Positions 35,388 through 43,736 of a DNA stretch of 64,000 bases are shown piece by piece. Location: positions 546,419 through 610,418 of the forward strand of contig NZ_RJQC01000001.1 in assembly GCF_003725415.1 (NCBI RefSeq). The letters are read 5' to 3'. The translations under genes and the position numbers were made by a program. The notes below the pieces were generated by a model. It searched no databases, was not told where the DNA came from, and worked only from the letters and a program-made list of their open reading frames with translations. This stretch comes from Absicoccus porci. Its GTDB lineage: Bacteria; Bacillota_I; Bacilli_A; Erysipelotrichales; Erysipelotrichaceae. The first letter of the stretch is position 1; every line of letters starts with the position of its first letter.

Positions 35388-36773
35388 ATGGCCAATATGG
35401 AACCAAAGAAGACAGCCATGCCAACCCAGGATGCCGATGTACGCAAGAACAATTTCGATGAAGTAGCCCTGGGCTATACGGAAGAGATGGCCGTATTTGA
35501 ATCGACCCGCTGCCTCAACTGCAAGAATCCAAGATGCGTAGCTGGATGTCCCGTGAATATCCACATTCCGGATTTCATTGCGAAGATCACAGAAAAAGAT
35601 TATGAAGGAGCCTACCAGATCATTTCATTGACGAGTTCTTTGCCCGCTGTCTGCGGCCGTGTGTGTCCGCAGGAAAGCCAGTGTGAAAAGAACTGTGTGC
35701 GCGGTATCAAGGATGAACCAGTCGGTATCGGTCGTTTGGAACGATTTGTGGCGGATTATCATCGTGAACACAATAATACACAGGCAGAAAAGCCGGTATC
35801 CAATGGTCATAAGGTAGCAATCGTAGGTGCCGGACCAAGCGGATTGACCTGTGCGGGGGATCTGGCCAAAAAAGGCTATGAAGTCACGATCTTTGAAGCA
35901 CTGCATGAAGCCGGCGGCGTATTGATGTATGGAATCCCGGAATTCCGTCTGCCAAAGGCCATCGTAAAGAATGAGATCGAACAATTAAAAGGACTGGGCG
36001 TAAAGATCATCACCAACTTTGTGGTTGGGCGCAGTGATACCGTTGGTGCCTTGATGGAAGAAGATGGCTTTGAAGCGGTATTCATTGGTTCCGGAGCCGG
36101 ACTTCCACGCTTTATGAATCTGCCAGGAGAAAACCTAAAAGGCGTATTCAGTGCCAATGAATTCCTGACCCGGATCAATTTGATGAAGGCCTATCAGCCA
36201 GATGCGAATACACCAATCTATTATCCGAAGAAATGTGTCGTTGTCGGCGGTGGAAATGTAGCGATGGATGCGGCTCGATGTGCCAGACGATTAGGAGCCG
36301 AAGTCCATATCGTGTATCGACGCAGCATGGAAGAGCTGCCAGCCCGAAAAGAAGAAGTTGAACATGCCCAGGAAGAGGGTATCGTCTTTGATCTGTTGAA
36401 CAATCCAGTAGAAGTATTAGGTGATGAAAATGGCTGGGTGAATCAGGTACGCTGCATCAAGATGGAACTGGGCGAACCGGATGAATCCGGCAGAAGAAGA
36501 CCGGTACCGATCGAGGGCAGTGAATTTGAGATCGATGCCGACTGCATGATCATGGCAATCGGAACGAGTCCAAATCCATTGATTCGATCGACCACAGAAG
36601 GATTGGAAGTCAATCGTAAAGGATGTCTGGTCGTGGATGAGAATTTGATGACGACCAAAGAAGGCGTATATGCCGGTGGTGATGCGGTCACAGGTGCGGC
36701 TACGGTCATCAGTGCCATGGGTGCTGGAAAGCATGCGGCGGCTTCAATTGATGCGTATTTATCGAATAAATAG
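35388..36773 (+). CDS. nfnB: NADH-dependent ferredoxin:NADP oxidoreductase, large subunit (GltD-like)
   Basis: 461 residues. The N-terminal domain has two [4Fe-4S] cysteine sets, CLNCKNPRCVAGC and CGRVCPQESQCEKNC. FAD-binding GAGPSGLTCA lies near residue 145 and NADPH-binding GGGNVAMDAA near 290. It is often annotated as glutamate synthase small subunit, but no gltB is present and the start is 1 nt after nfnA. GC is high: a 60-nt sample at 36241 has 35 G/C, against 22-23 in equal samples on either side of the locus. It links functionally to the Rnf complex at 56-61 kb. Confidence 0.9.
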   Translation: MANMEPKKTAMPTQDADVRKNNFDEVALGYTEEMAVFESTRCLNCKNPRCVAGCPVNIHIPDFIAKITEKDYEGAYQIISLTSSLPAVCGRVCPQESQCEKNCVRGIKDEPVGIGRLERFVADYHREHNNTQAEKPVSNGHKVAIVGAGPSGLTCAGDLAKKGYEVTIFEALHEAGGVLMYGIPEFRLPKAIVKNEIEQLKGLGVKIITNFVVGRSDTVGALMEEDGFEAVFIGSGAGLPRFMNLPGENLKGVFSANEFLTRINLMKAYQPDANTPIYYPKKCVVVGGGNVAMDAARCARRLGAEVHIVYRRSMEELPARKEEVEHAQEEGIVFDLLNNPVEVLGDENGWVNQVRCIKMELGEPDESGRRRPVPIEGSEFEIDADCMIMAIGTSPNPLIRSTTEGLEVNRKGCLVVDENLMTTKEGVYAGGDAVTGAATVISAMGAGKHAAASIDAYLSNK

Positions 36774-36819
36774 GCTTATATATTTTTATTTTACTTTATC
36801 TTTTCAAAACAAAGATATG

Positions 36820-36828
36820 TGTTATAAT
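36820..36828 (+). promoter_or_regulatory. sepF promoter, extended -10
   Basis: TGTTATAAT about 24 nt before the sepF ATG; SD AGGAGG follows. The -35 region is poor. Confidence 0.55.
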
Positions 36829-36851
36829 TATACGCGATAGGAGGTTGTTCC

Positions 36852-37295
36852 ATGGGATTTATGGATAAGATTCATGAATTTGTCAATCCAGAAATGGAAG
36901 AAGACGAATACGAAGACGACGAAGAAGTGGTAACAGGTGCAGATACGGAAGAAGAAAATCAAGAAACACAAAACCGTTATGAGCGCCCAAAAAACCGTGC
37001 GAATACAAATGCTTTGAGTGCAAGCACCAAGATGGTTCTATTTGAACCCCGTGGATTTGGTGAAGTAGAAGAAGTTGGTACACGTTTAAAAGAAGGACGT
37101 GCCGTTGTAGTTAATTTACATAAATTAGATCGTGATTATGCACAACGCACAATTGATTTTTTGACAGGTGTGGTTTTTGCGTTAGATGGTAAAATTCAAA
37201 AGATTGGTCAAAATGTCATTTTATGTTCTCCAGCAGCTATCGATGTAGCTGGTTCTATCTCGGTTGACGATACGGACGATCTTGACGAAGAATAG
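36852..37295 (+). CDS. sepF: Cell division protein SepF
   Basis: SepF tethers FtsZ to the membrane and bundles it. Of its 147 residues the N-terminal amphipathic helix (MGFMDKIHEFVN) is the membrane anchor; a very acidic linker follows (EEDEYEDDEE), then the conserved core with PRGFGEVEEVG, VVVNLHKLD, QRTIDFLTGVVFAL and ILCSPAAIDV. SD AGGAGG is well spaced. It is followed by ylmH and ileS as in other Bacillota, but ylmG and divIVA are missing between them. Confidence 0.95.
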   Translation: MGFMDKIHEFVNPEMEEDEYEDDEEVVTGADTEEENQETQNRYERPKNRANTNALSASTKMVLFEPRGFGEVEEVGTRLKEGRAVVVNLHKLDRDYAQRTIDFLTGVVFALDGKIQKIGQNVILCSPAAIDVAGSISVDDTDDLDEE

Positions 37296-38037
37296 CCATT
37301 TCAATAAGAGAGGTCATGAGGAGTTTATCGCAAAGGTTCAAGATGATATAAAATTATCTTCGATGCGATATCAACCGGTCGTGACCTCTTTTTTAACGCC
37401 TTCTCAGGCGCAGATGCTGCCTCCCATCGTAGGAAAATCGATGTTTGTGTATATGTCTGGAGGATATGCACAAGCTCAACGAAAAGTAGCTTGTATCAGT
37501 CCGTATGAATTGGAGAATGTCGATTATTTTATTGATTGTTTGGTCTCAAAATACGATGCACGATATAAAGTATTACGGCATCCAGATGTGTTAGGGGCTT
37601 TATTGCACTTGGGCATTGAGCGAGATCAACTTGGCGATATTCTTGTGAATCAAGAGGAAATTGTACTTTTTTGTACATCACATATGGCTGATTTTATTAT
37701 GGATGCTTGTATCAAAATTGGTCGATGTCCCATTCATTTTGAAATTGATAATGCTCATGAAGTACAAGGGGTTTCTTATGAGGAAATACGAGTGAATTGT
37801 TCGAGTTTACGAATGGATGCGATCGTAGCGCAATTGGCTCATTGTTCCCGTACCAAAGCATCGAAAATGATTGCTTCCGGATTGGTAAAATTGAATGATG
37901 TCGTTCTTGAAGAAAATGGGCAATTATGCGATAATGATTACGTTTCAATACGAAAGGTAGGGCGATTCCAATTTAAAGAAGTTGTTGCAACTTCAAAGAA
38001 GAATCGATTGATCTTACGTTTCTTGAAATTTCAATAG
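37282..38037 (+). CDS. ylmH: YlmH-family S4-domain RNA-binding protein
   Basis: An RNA-binding protein linked to division clusters and, in Bacillus, to ribosome-associated quality control. About 251 residues; the S4 domain is at the C-terminus (SSLRMDAIVAQLAHCSRTKASKMI, VKLNDVV). The start codon seems to be a TTG that overlaps the 3' end of sepF; another in-frame TTG lies 18 nt upstream, and no ATG occurs early enough to keep the N-terminal domain. The SD is weak, so coupling to sepF is likely. RqcH, a functional partner in this pathway, is encoded at the right edge of the window. Confidence 0.8.
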   Translation: MTKNSHFNKRGHEEFIAKVQDDIKLSSMRYQPVVTSFLTPSQAQMLPPIVGKSMFVYMSGGYAQAQRKVACISPYELENVDYFIDCLVSKYDARYKVLRHPDVLGALLHLGIERDQLGDILVNQEEIVLFCTSHMADFIMDACIKIGRCPIHFEIDNAHEVQGVSYEEIRVNCSSLRMDAIVAQLAHCSRTKASKMIASGLVKLNDVVLEENGQLCDNDYVSIRKVGRFQFKEVVATSKKNRLILRFLKFQ

Positions 38038-38040
38038 CGA

Positions 38041-38254
38041 TGATAAAGACACGTTATATGGATGGAGCTATTCAGAGAGCAACAGTTTGGTGAGAAGTTG
38101 TATAGGAAGTGCATATAATATCACTTTGGAGCTAATGATTGGAATCGAGTACAGTCATTCGTAGAGCTTGCGTTAAAAGCATTGAGGGATCAAGGTTGAC
38201 TTGATAACTAAGGTGGTACCGCGTTCAGACGTCCTTAGAAGGGACGTTTTTTTT
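38041..38254 (+). ncRNA. T-box leader of ileS (Ile specifier)
   Basis: The leader contains the T-box core AAGGTGGTACCGCG at 38210-38223, pairing with the tRNA acceptor end. The terminator is ACGTCC (38229-38234) with GGACGT (38242-38247) and a run of T residues. Stem I has a specifier loop reading GGAATCGAG between AATGA and TCATT, so the specifier is ATC (Ile, 38144-38146). Uncharged tRNA-Ile would favour the antiterminator and read-through into ileS. No clear promoter was seen between ylmH and the leader. Confidence 0.93.
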
Positions 38255-38271
38255 ATGGAAGGAGATCAAAT

Positions 38272-41001
38272 ATGGACTACAAAGACACGTTACACATGCC
38301 AAAAACGGATTTTGAAATGCGTGGAAATCTAGTAAAAAAAGAGCCTAAAATTCAAAAACGTTGGCAAGACATTGATCTATATGGAAAGATGTTAGAAAAA
38401 AGAAAGGATGCACAACCATTTGTATTACATGATGGTCCACCCTATGCGAATGGAGATATCCATTTGGGTCATGCATTAAATAAAATCTTAAAAGATGTGA
38501 TCAATCGTTCCAGATATATGGCTGGATATAAAGTGCCATATATTCCTGGTTGGGATACCCATGGATTACCAATTGAGACAGCTGTCACAAAAGCCGGCTA
38601 TGATCGTAAAAAGATGGGTATTGCGGAATTTCGTAAGATTTGTCACGATTATGCGTTGGAACAAGTAGCTCGTCAAAAAGCAGGATTCTTAGCTTTAGGA
38701 TCGATTGGTGATTATGACCATCCATATATTACGTTACAAAAAGAGTTTGAAGCCAAACAAATTGAAGTTTTTGGCAAGATGGCTTTGGATGGTTTGATCT
38801 ATAAAGGATTAAAACCAGTCTATTGGTCTCCAAGTAGTGAAACAGCTTTGGCCGAAGCAGAAGTTGAATATAAAGATATGAAGACACCAACCATCTATGT
38901 CAAATTCAAAGTCAAAGATGGTAAAGGCTTGTTAGATGATGATACCTATTTCGTTATTTGGACAACAACGCCATGGACCATTCCTGCCAACCAAGGTATT
39001 TCCTTAAACCCTCGTATGACATATGCCGTAGTTGATACCGATAAGGGAAAACTGGTTATGTTGGAAATGTTGGTGGATCAATTGTGCAAAGATTTTGGAT
39101 GTGAACGTTATGAAATTATAAAAACATTCAAAGGACAAGAAGCGGAATATATCACATATGAACATCCTCTCTATGCCAATGATCCAAGTCATGTCAATAG
39201 TGAAGGCATCGTGATGTTAGCGGATTACGTTACTGAAGATGCCGGTACTGGTTGTGTCCACACGGCTAGTGGATTTGGTGCGGATGACTTCTATACTGTA
39301 CATTCTCGTTATAAAATGGACGTTTTAAACAATGTCGATGATCAAGGACGTTTAACCGAAGAAGCTGGTGAATTCTTAGCTGGTCAGTCGGTTTGGGAAG
39401 CCAATAAGACGGTTACTGTTAAATTGGATGAATTGGGTGTGTTATTAAAATTAGCTTGGTTGACACATAGTTATCCTCATGATTGGCGTACAAAACAACC
39501 TATTATTTATCGTGCGACAACCCAATGGTTCTGTTCGATTGATAAGATTCGTGATCAATTGCTTAAAGAAATTGATAATGTAGAATGGATTCCTAGTTGG
39601 GGACAACAACGTATGCATAACATGATTGCCGATCGTGATGATTGGTGTATTTCTCGTCAACGTGCATGGGGTGTACCAATTCCAATCATCTATGCTGAAG
39701 ATGATACGCCATTGATGGAAAAAGAAATCTTTGATCATGTTGCGAAATTAGTGGCTCAATATGGTTCTAACGTTTGGTTTGAACGTGATGTCAAAGATTT
39801 ATTACCAGAAGGATATACTTCCGAACATTCACCAAATGGAAAATTCCATAAAGAAATGGATACAATGGATGTTTGGTTTGATTCTGGTTCCAGTCATACC
39901 GGTGCCATGATGGCAAGAGGTCTTGGATATCCAGCCGATTTGTACTTTGAAGGTTCGGACCAATATCGTGGATGGTTTAACTCGAGCTTGATCGTTGGTA
40001 CGGCTGTTCATGGTCATTCACCATATAAACAAGCTTTATCTCATGGCTTTGTTATGGATGAAAAAGGTGTGAAGATGTCTAAATCGCAATGGAATGCCGT
40101 TGCTCCAGGACAAATCACAAAGAAATATGGTGCTGATGTATTGCGTTTATGGGCGGCAAGCGTTGATTATCAAGCCGATGTTTCCATGGGAAATAAGATC
40201 ATGAAACAAATGGCAAATCAATATCGTAAGATTCGTAATACCTTGCGTTTCTGTATGGCCAATTTGGATAATCAAACTTTCACGAAGGAAAACTGTTTAC
40301 CATTCGGTGAATTAGCTCCATTGAATCAATACATCTTGGTTCGTTTAAAACAAACCATTGATGATGTGGAATTGGCTTATAAAGAATATCGTTTTGCGGA
40401 TGCCGTATCGGCCTTAACGAATTTGATGACGAATGAATTATCTGCTTATTATATGGATTATACAAAGGATATCTTGTATTGTGATGAAACAGATAGTCGT
40501 GATCGTCGTGAAGTGCAAACGGTTTTGTATACAGCAACTGAAGTTTTGGCAAAATTATGGACACCAGTTCTTCCTCATACCATGGAAGAAGTTAATGATT
40601 ATATGAAATGGAATGATGTTTCCATTCAATTGGAAGACTTCCCAACATTAACATTGGATTTTGATCAAGATGCTTTATTAAAAGATATGGATGTCTTGTT
40701 TGAACTACGCAAGAAAGTCTTAAAAGCTTTGGAAGATGCACGTCATGAAGATATGATTGGTAAGGGATTAGAAGCGCAATTGATCTTGCATTTGGATGAT
40801 GAAACCAAAGGTGTGTTAAATCGTATCGTTCCAAATCCTGCACAATGGTTCATTGTTTCCAAAGTAACATTTGCAGATGCTGGCGATGAAGTTGTCGTAG
40901 CCAAAGCGGATGGTCATGTATGTCCTCGTTGCTGGAATGTAACGGAAGCTGATCATGAAGATGGCTTATGCGATCGTTGTCATGCAGTGATGTCTAAGTA
41001 A
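38272..41001 (+). CDS. ileS: Isoleucyl-tRNA synthetase
   Basis: Charges tRNA-Ile and edits valine. The 909-residue class I enzyme has HLGHALNK near residue 64, KMSKS near 601, the editing (CP1) domain with WTTTPWTIPANQG, and a C-terminal zinc finger CPRCWN...CDRCH. The length fits the bacterial type. SD GGAG lies before the ATG. Expression is controlled by the upstream T-box. Confidence 0.97.
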   Translation: MDYKDTLHMPKTDFEMRGNLVKKEPKIQKRWQDIDLYGKMLEKRKDAQPFVLHDGPPYANGDIHLGHALNKILKDVINRSRYMAGYKVPYIPGWDTHGLPIETAVTKAGYDRKKMGIAEFRKICHDYALEQVARQKAGFLALGSIGDYDHPYITLQKEFEAKQIEVFGKMALDGLIYKGLKPVYWSPSSETALAEAEVEYKDMKTPTIYVKFKVKDGKGLLDDDTYFVIWTTTPWTIPANQGISLNPRMTYAVVDTDKGKLVMLEMLVDQLCKDFGCERYEIIKTFKGQEAEYITYEHPLYANDPSHVNSEGIVMLADYVTEDAGTGCVHTASGFGADDFYTVHSRYKMDVLNNVDDQGRLTEEAGEFLAGQSVWEANKTVTVKLDELGVLLKLAWLTHSYPHDWRTKQPIIYRATTQWFCSIDKIRDQLLKEIDNVEWIPSWGQQRMHNMIADRDDWCISRQRAWGVPIPIIYAEDDTPLMEKEIFDHVAKLVAQYGSNVWFERDVKDLLPEGYTSEHSPNGKFHKEMDTMDVWFDSGSSHTGAMMARGLGYPADLYFEGSDQYRGWFNSSLIVGTAVHGHSPYKQALSHGFVMDEKGVKMSKSQWNAVAPGQITKKYGADVLRLWAASVDYQADVSMGNKIMKQMANQYRKIRNTLRFCMANLDNQTFTKENCLPFGELAPLNQYILVRLKQTIDDVELAYKEYRFADAVSALTNLMTNELSAYYMDYTKDILYCDETDSRDRREVQTVLYTATEVLAKLWTPVLPHTMEEVNDYMKWNDVSIQLEDFPTLTLDFDQDALLKDMDVLFELRKKVLKALEDARHEDMIGKGLEAQLILHLDDETKGVLNRIVPNPAQWFIVSKVTFADAGDEVVVAKADGHVCPRCWNVTEADHEDGLCDRCHAVMSK

Positions 41002-41008
41002 TGGTATA

Positions 41009-41041
41009 AAGCTATGCTCGTAAGAGCATGGCTTTTTTTTA
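41009..41041 (+). terminator. ileS terminator
   Basis: AAGCTATGCTC-GTAA-GAGCATGGCTT with one G-U pair, followed by a run of seven or more T residues. Confidence 0.9.
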
Positions 41042-41157
41042 TGAAGACGATTCAGCATCAGTAGTTCAGATACACTGTCGTATATTAATAGAAATGCTTA
41101 TTATTACGGGATCTAGATTGAACAAGATAATTACTATATGTATCCAAACACGATGAA

Positions 41158-41194
41158 AAGGCTTGAACTCTTGCCAAGCAAGAAATCAAGCCTT
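41158..41194 (-). terminator. Probable ilvA terminator
   Basis: On the minus strand AAGGCTTGA...TCAAGCCTT encloses a second stem (CTTGC with GCAAG), followed by TTCATC; the U-run is short. The ~110 bp between this and the ileS terminator holds nothing I can identify. Confidence 0.65.
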
Positions 41195-41227
41195 AATCTC
41201 TATTTAACATTATTAACTTCGTTTCTA

Positions 41228-42433
41228 TTATTGTCTTTCTCTAACAATTTGAAAGCCATGATCATTTAAATCTTTTTTTATGATATTCAAATGATCTTTA
41301 TTTCTTGTTTCTACTGTAATTTTTAAGAAGCAGTCATTGATAGCCAAATCTGGATCGGCATTATCATAGTCAACCGCAACAACATTACCGCCATTATCGG
41401 CGATGATTTTTGATACATCGGTCAATTGGCCTGGCTTATCTGTTAATTGAATGATAAAGCTTGTCTTACGTCCAGAAAGCAATAAACCACGTGTAATGAC
41501 ACGATCAATGATATTGACATCAATATTACCGCCAGAAACAATGCAGACAATATTTTTACCTTGTAGTGGAATCTTATTAAACATAGCAGCAGCAACGGAT
41601 ACGGCACCAGCACCTTCTGCAACTACTTTCTGTTTTTCTAGTAACGTTAAGATGGAAGCGGCGATTTCATCTTCGGTTACAGTAAAGATATCATCGACAT
41701 AGTTGGATACAATTTCAAATGGAATATCACCAGGATGTTTTACTGCAATACCATCAGCAAATGTATTCGCTGTATCCAATGTGATTTGTTTTCCTTCATG
41801 GAAAGAACGATACATACTTGGTGCACCAGCAGCTTGTACACCATAGATTTTGATATCTGGTTTCATGCTCTTTGCTGCAAAAGCAACACCAGAAATCAAT
41901 CCACCACCACCAATAGGTACGACAATAGCATCTACGGAATCAAGATCTTCTAGGATTTCAAGACCAATGGTTCCTTGGCCGGCAATGACATCTTCATCAT
42001 CGTATGGATGAACAAACGTATATCCCTTTTCTTCCGCCATTTTAGCAGCTAGTGCATAGGCTTCATCATACGCACCTTGTGCTAAACAAACTTCAGCACC
42101 ATAACTCTTGGTTGCTTCAATTTTGGAGATAGGAGCATTGTCTGGCATACAAATTGTACATTTGATACCTTCTTGTTGCGCGGCAAGAGCAACACCTTGC
42201 GCATGATTACCAGCACTGGAAGCAATGATTCCACGAGCTTTTTCTTCTTCGGTCAATCGGGAAATTTTAAAATAAGAACCACGAATCTTAAAGGATCCGG
42301 TACGTTGTAAATTCTCTGTTTTTAAATAAATATGATTGGTATCGCTTAAATCAAAAGCAGGGATTACAGATGTTTTGCGAATTACTTTTTTTAAGACATT
42401 TTTTGCTGAATAAACTTTATCAATTGTTAGCAT
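41228..42433 (-). CDS. ilvA: Threonine ammonia-lyase
   Basis: A PLP enzyme turning threonine into 2-oxobutanoate, the first step to isoleucine. About 401 residues: the PLP lysine is in TGSFKIRGS near residue 50, the phosphate loop is GGGGLISG, and a single ACT domain sits at about 325-400 (IIQLTDKPGQL). This one-ACT architecture is shorter than E. coli IlvA (two ACT-like domains), so isoleucine feedback is possible but not certain. Start MLTIDKVY follows SD AAGGAG. It lies close to ilvBND and leu but on its own promoter. Confidence 0.92.
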   Translation of the reverse strand: MLTIDKVYSAKNVLKKVIRKTSVIPAFDLSDTNHIYLKTENLQRTGSFKIRGSYFKISRLTEEEKARGIIASSAGNHAQGVALAAQQEGIKCTICMPDNAPISKIEATKSYGAEVCLAQGAYDEAYALAAKMAEEKGYTFVHPYDDEDVIAGQGTIGLEILEDLDSVDAIVVPIGGGGLISGVAFAAKSMKPDIKIYGVQAAGAPSMYRSFHEGKQITLDTANTFADGIAVKHPGDIPFEIVSNYVDDIFTVTEDEIAASILTLLEKQKVVAEGAGAVSVAAAMFNKIPLQGKNIVCIVSGGNIDVNIIDRVITRGLLLSGRKTSFIIQLTDKPGQLTDVSKIIADNGGNVVAVDYDNADPDLAINDCFLKITVETRNKDHLNIIKKDLNDHGFQIVRERQ

Positions 42434-42456
42434 ATTTATCTCCTTGTATATCTTCA

Positions 42457-42465
42457 ATTATAGCA
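42457..42465 (-). promoter_or_regulatory. ilvA extended -10 promoter
   Basis: On the minus strand TGCTATAAT; the -35 region at 17 nt (GGGTCT) is not recognisable. It lies 11 bp from the divergent -10 box of the DUF815 gene. Confidence 0.6.
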
Positions 42466-42470
42466 TAAAA

Positions 42471-42479
42471 TGGTATAAT
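42471..42479 (+). promoter_or_regulatory. DUF815 gene extended -10 promoter
   Basis: TGGTATAAT; the -35 position (TCTTCA) is poor and falls on the divergent ilvA -10 box. SD AGAGGAAGG follows before the ATG. Confidence 0.6.
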
Positions 42480-42505
42480 AGACCCATAAATATAGAGGAA
42501 GGCCT

Positions 42506-43702
42506 ATGAATATAAAAAATTGGAATTTAGCTTTAAAAACACTTACGATCTTTCGTCATCTACAAGATGATTTGGTATTTTCGTCATTTACGAATTTATT
42601 AGATACCGATATAACCGATACGGAAGCTTTCATTGAAAATTATTGTGGATTCGTATCCAATCTGTACCAAAAGAATACTAACTGGACAGATTATCTATAT
42701 CAATGGATCATCAATGATGAGAATGTCTATGTGCATCAAGTCGCCACACAACGACCCATTTCACCAATGATCCAAGCCACAGTCAAACATGAATTGATGC
42801 TTTTAGAAAAAGTATCTCAGTTGACCAGTAAAGAAGTATTAAAAGCCATTGATTATCCAGGTTTTTTACCACAATGGGAAACAAGTTCGATGGATTTTTA
42901 TACTTCGTATCAAAAATATTTGGAAGATTTGCCATATCGTGGTTATGGTATGTTTAGCAAATATCGTGCTTTCTGCATTCAAAATGGGAAGTTGGTTGGT
43001 GTATCGCATCCCGATCCCCAACGACTCTCTGATTTAATTGGATACGAAAGAGAAAGAAAACAAGTCATCAAAAATACGTTGGGGTTCTTACAAGGTTTGG
43101 ATGCCAATAATGTCTTATTGTATGGGGATGCCGGTACAGGTAAATCTTCTACAGTTAAGGCAATCGTAAATGAATATTATAAACAAGGATTGCGCTTGAT
43201 TGAAATTAAAAAAGATCAGCTATATGTATTACCAGATATCATGGATAGTTTAGTGGATAATCCATTGCATTTTATCTTATTTATTGATGATTTGAGCTTT
43301 AAAGAAAATGATGATGATTTTATTGCCTTAAAGAACATTTTAGAAGGTGGTATTGCCCATAATCAAAAGAACTGTGTTGTTTATGCAACCAGCAATCGTC
43401 GTCATTTTGTGCAGGAAAATATGAGAAATCGTGATGGTGGAGAAATCTTCCGTAATGATTCAATCCAAGAAACCATGAGTTTAGCAGCTCGTTTTGGCTT
43501 GACGGTTACTTTCAGCAAGCCGTTAAAAGATTTGTATTTGGAAATTGTGATGCAATTAGCGGATTCCTATGGAATACAAATGGATCGCGATGAATTAGCT
43601 ATTAAAGCCGAAGCGTATGCAATTCGACACAGTGGTCGCAGTCCTAGAACAGCCAAACAATTTATCGAATCAACCAAAATTGATGAAAACACAAAGAATT
43701 AA
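42506..43702 (+). CDS. DUF815-family AAA+ ATPase
   Basis: A 398-residue P-loop ATPase. The N-terminal ~200 residues are helical and unassigned; Walker A is GDAGTGKSS near residue 208, Walker B is FILFIDDLSF near 258, and sensor-1 segment VVYATSNRRH follows. Arginine-rich NRDGGEIFRNDSIQETMSLAARFGLTV is a DUF815 signature. The family function is unsettled. It is divergent from ilvA and ends at a terminator shared with ilvD. Confidence 0.86.
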   Translation: MNIKNWNLALKTLTIFRHLQDDLVFSSFTNLLDTDITDTEAFIENYCGFVSNLYQKNTNWTDYLYQWIINDENVYVHQVATQRPISPMIQATVKHELMLLEKVSQLTSKEVLKAIDYPGFLPQWETSSMDFYTSYQKYLEDLPYRGYGMFSKYRAFCIQNGKLVGVSHPDPQRLSDLIGYERERKQVIKNTLGFLQGLDANNVLLYGDAGTGKSSTVKAIVNEYYKQGLRLIEIKKDQLYVLPDIMDSLVDNPLHFILFIDDLSFKENDDDFIALKNILEGGIAHNQKNCVVYATSNRRHFVQENMRNRDGGEIFRNDSIQETMSLAARFGLTVTFSKPLKDLYLEIVMQLADSYGIQMDRDELAIKAEAYAIRHSGRSPRTAKQFIESTKIDENTKN

Positions 43703-43707
43703 AAAGA

Positions 43708-43736
43708 GGCTCAAGCATTTGCTTGAGCCATTTCTT
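43708..43736. terminator. Bidirectional terminator between the DUF815 gene and ilvD
   Basis: GGCTCAAGC-ATTT-GCTTGAGCC with an A-run on the left and T-rich sequence on the right. Confidence 0.9.

Noticed and set aside
36417..36734. Open frames on the minus strand under nfnB, sepF, ppdK and ilvD
   Set aside because: They lie fully inside well-supported genes, lack SDs and show no family features; they arise from codon bias.
34544..36773. PyrK (dihydroorotate dehydrogenase electron transfer) plus GltD (glutamate synthase small subunit)
   Set aside because: No pyrD or gltB is nearby; the adjacent pair in this order, 1 nt apart, is the Nfn arrangement.
41228..42433. ilvA as serine dehydratase or serine racemase
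   Set aside because: The C-terminal ACT domain and the neighbouring ilv/leu genes favour threonine ammonia-lyase, although catabolic use is not excluded.
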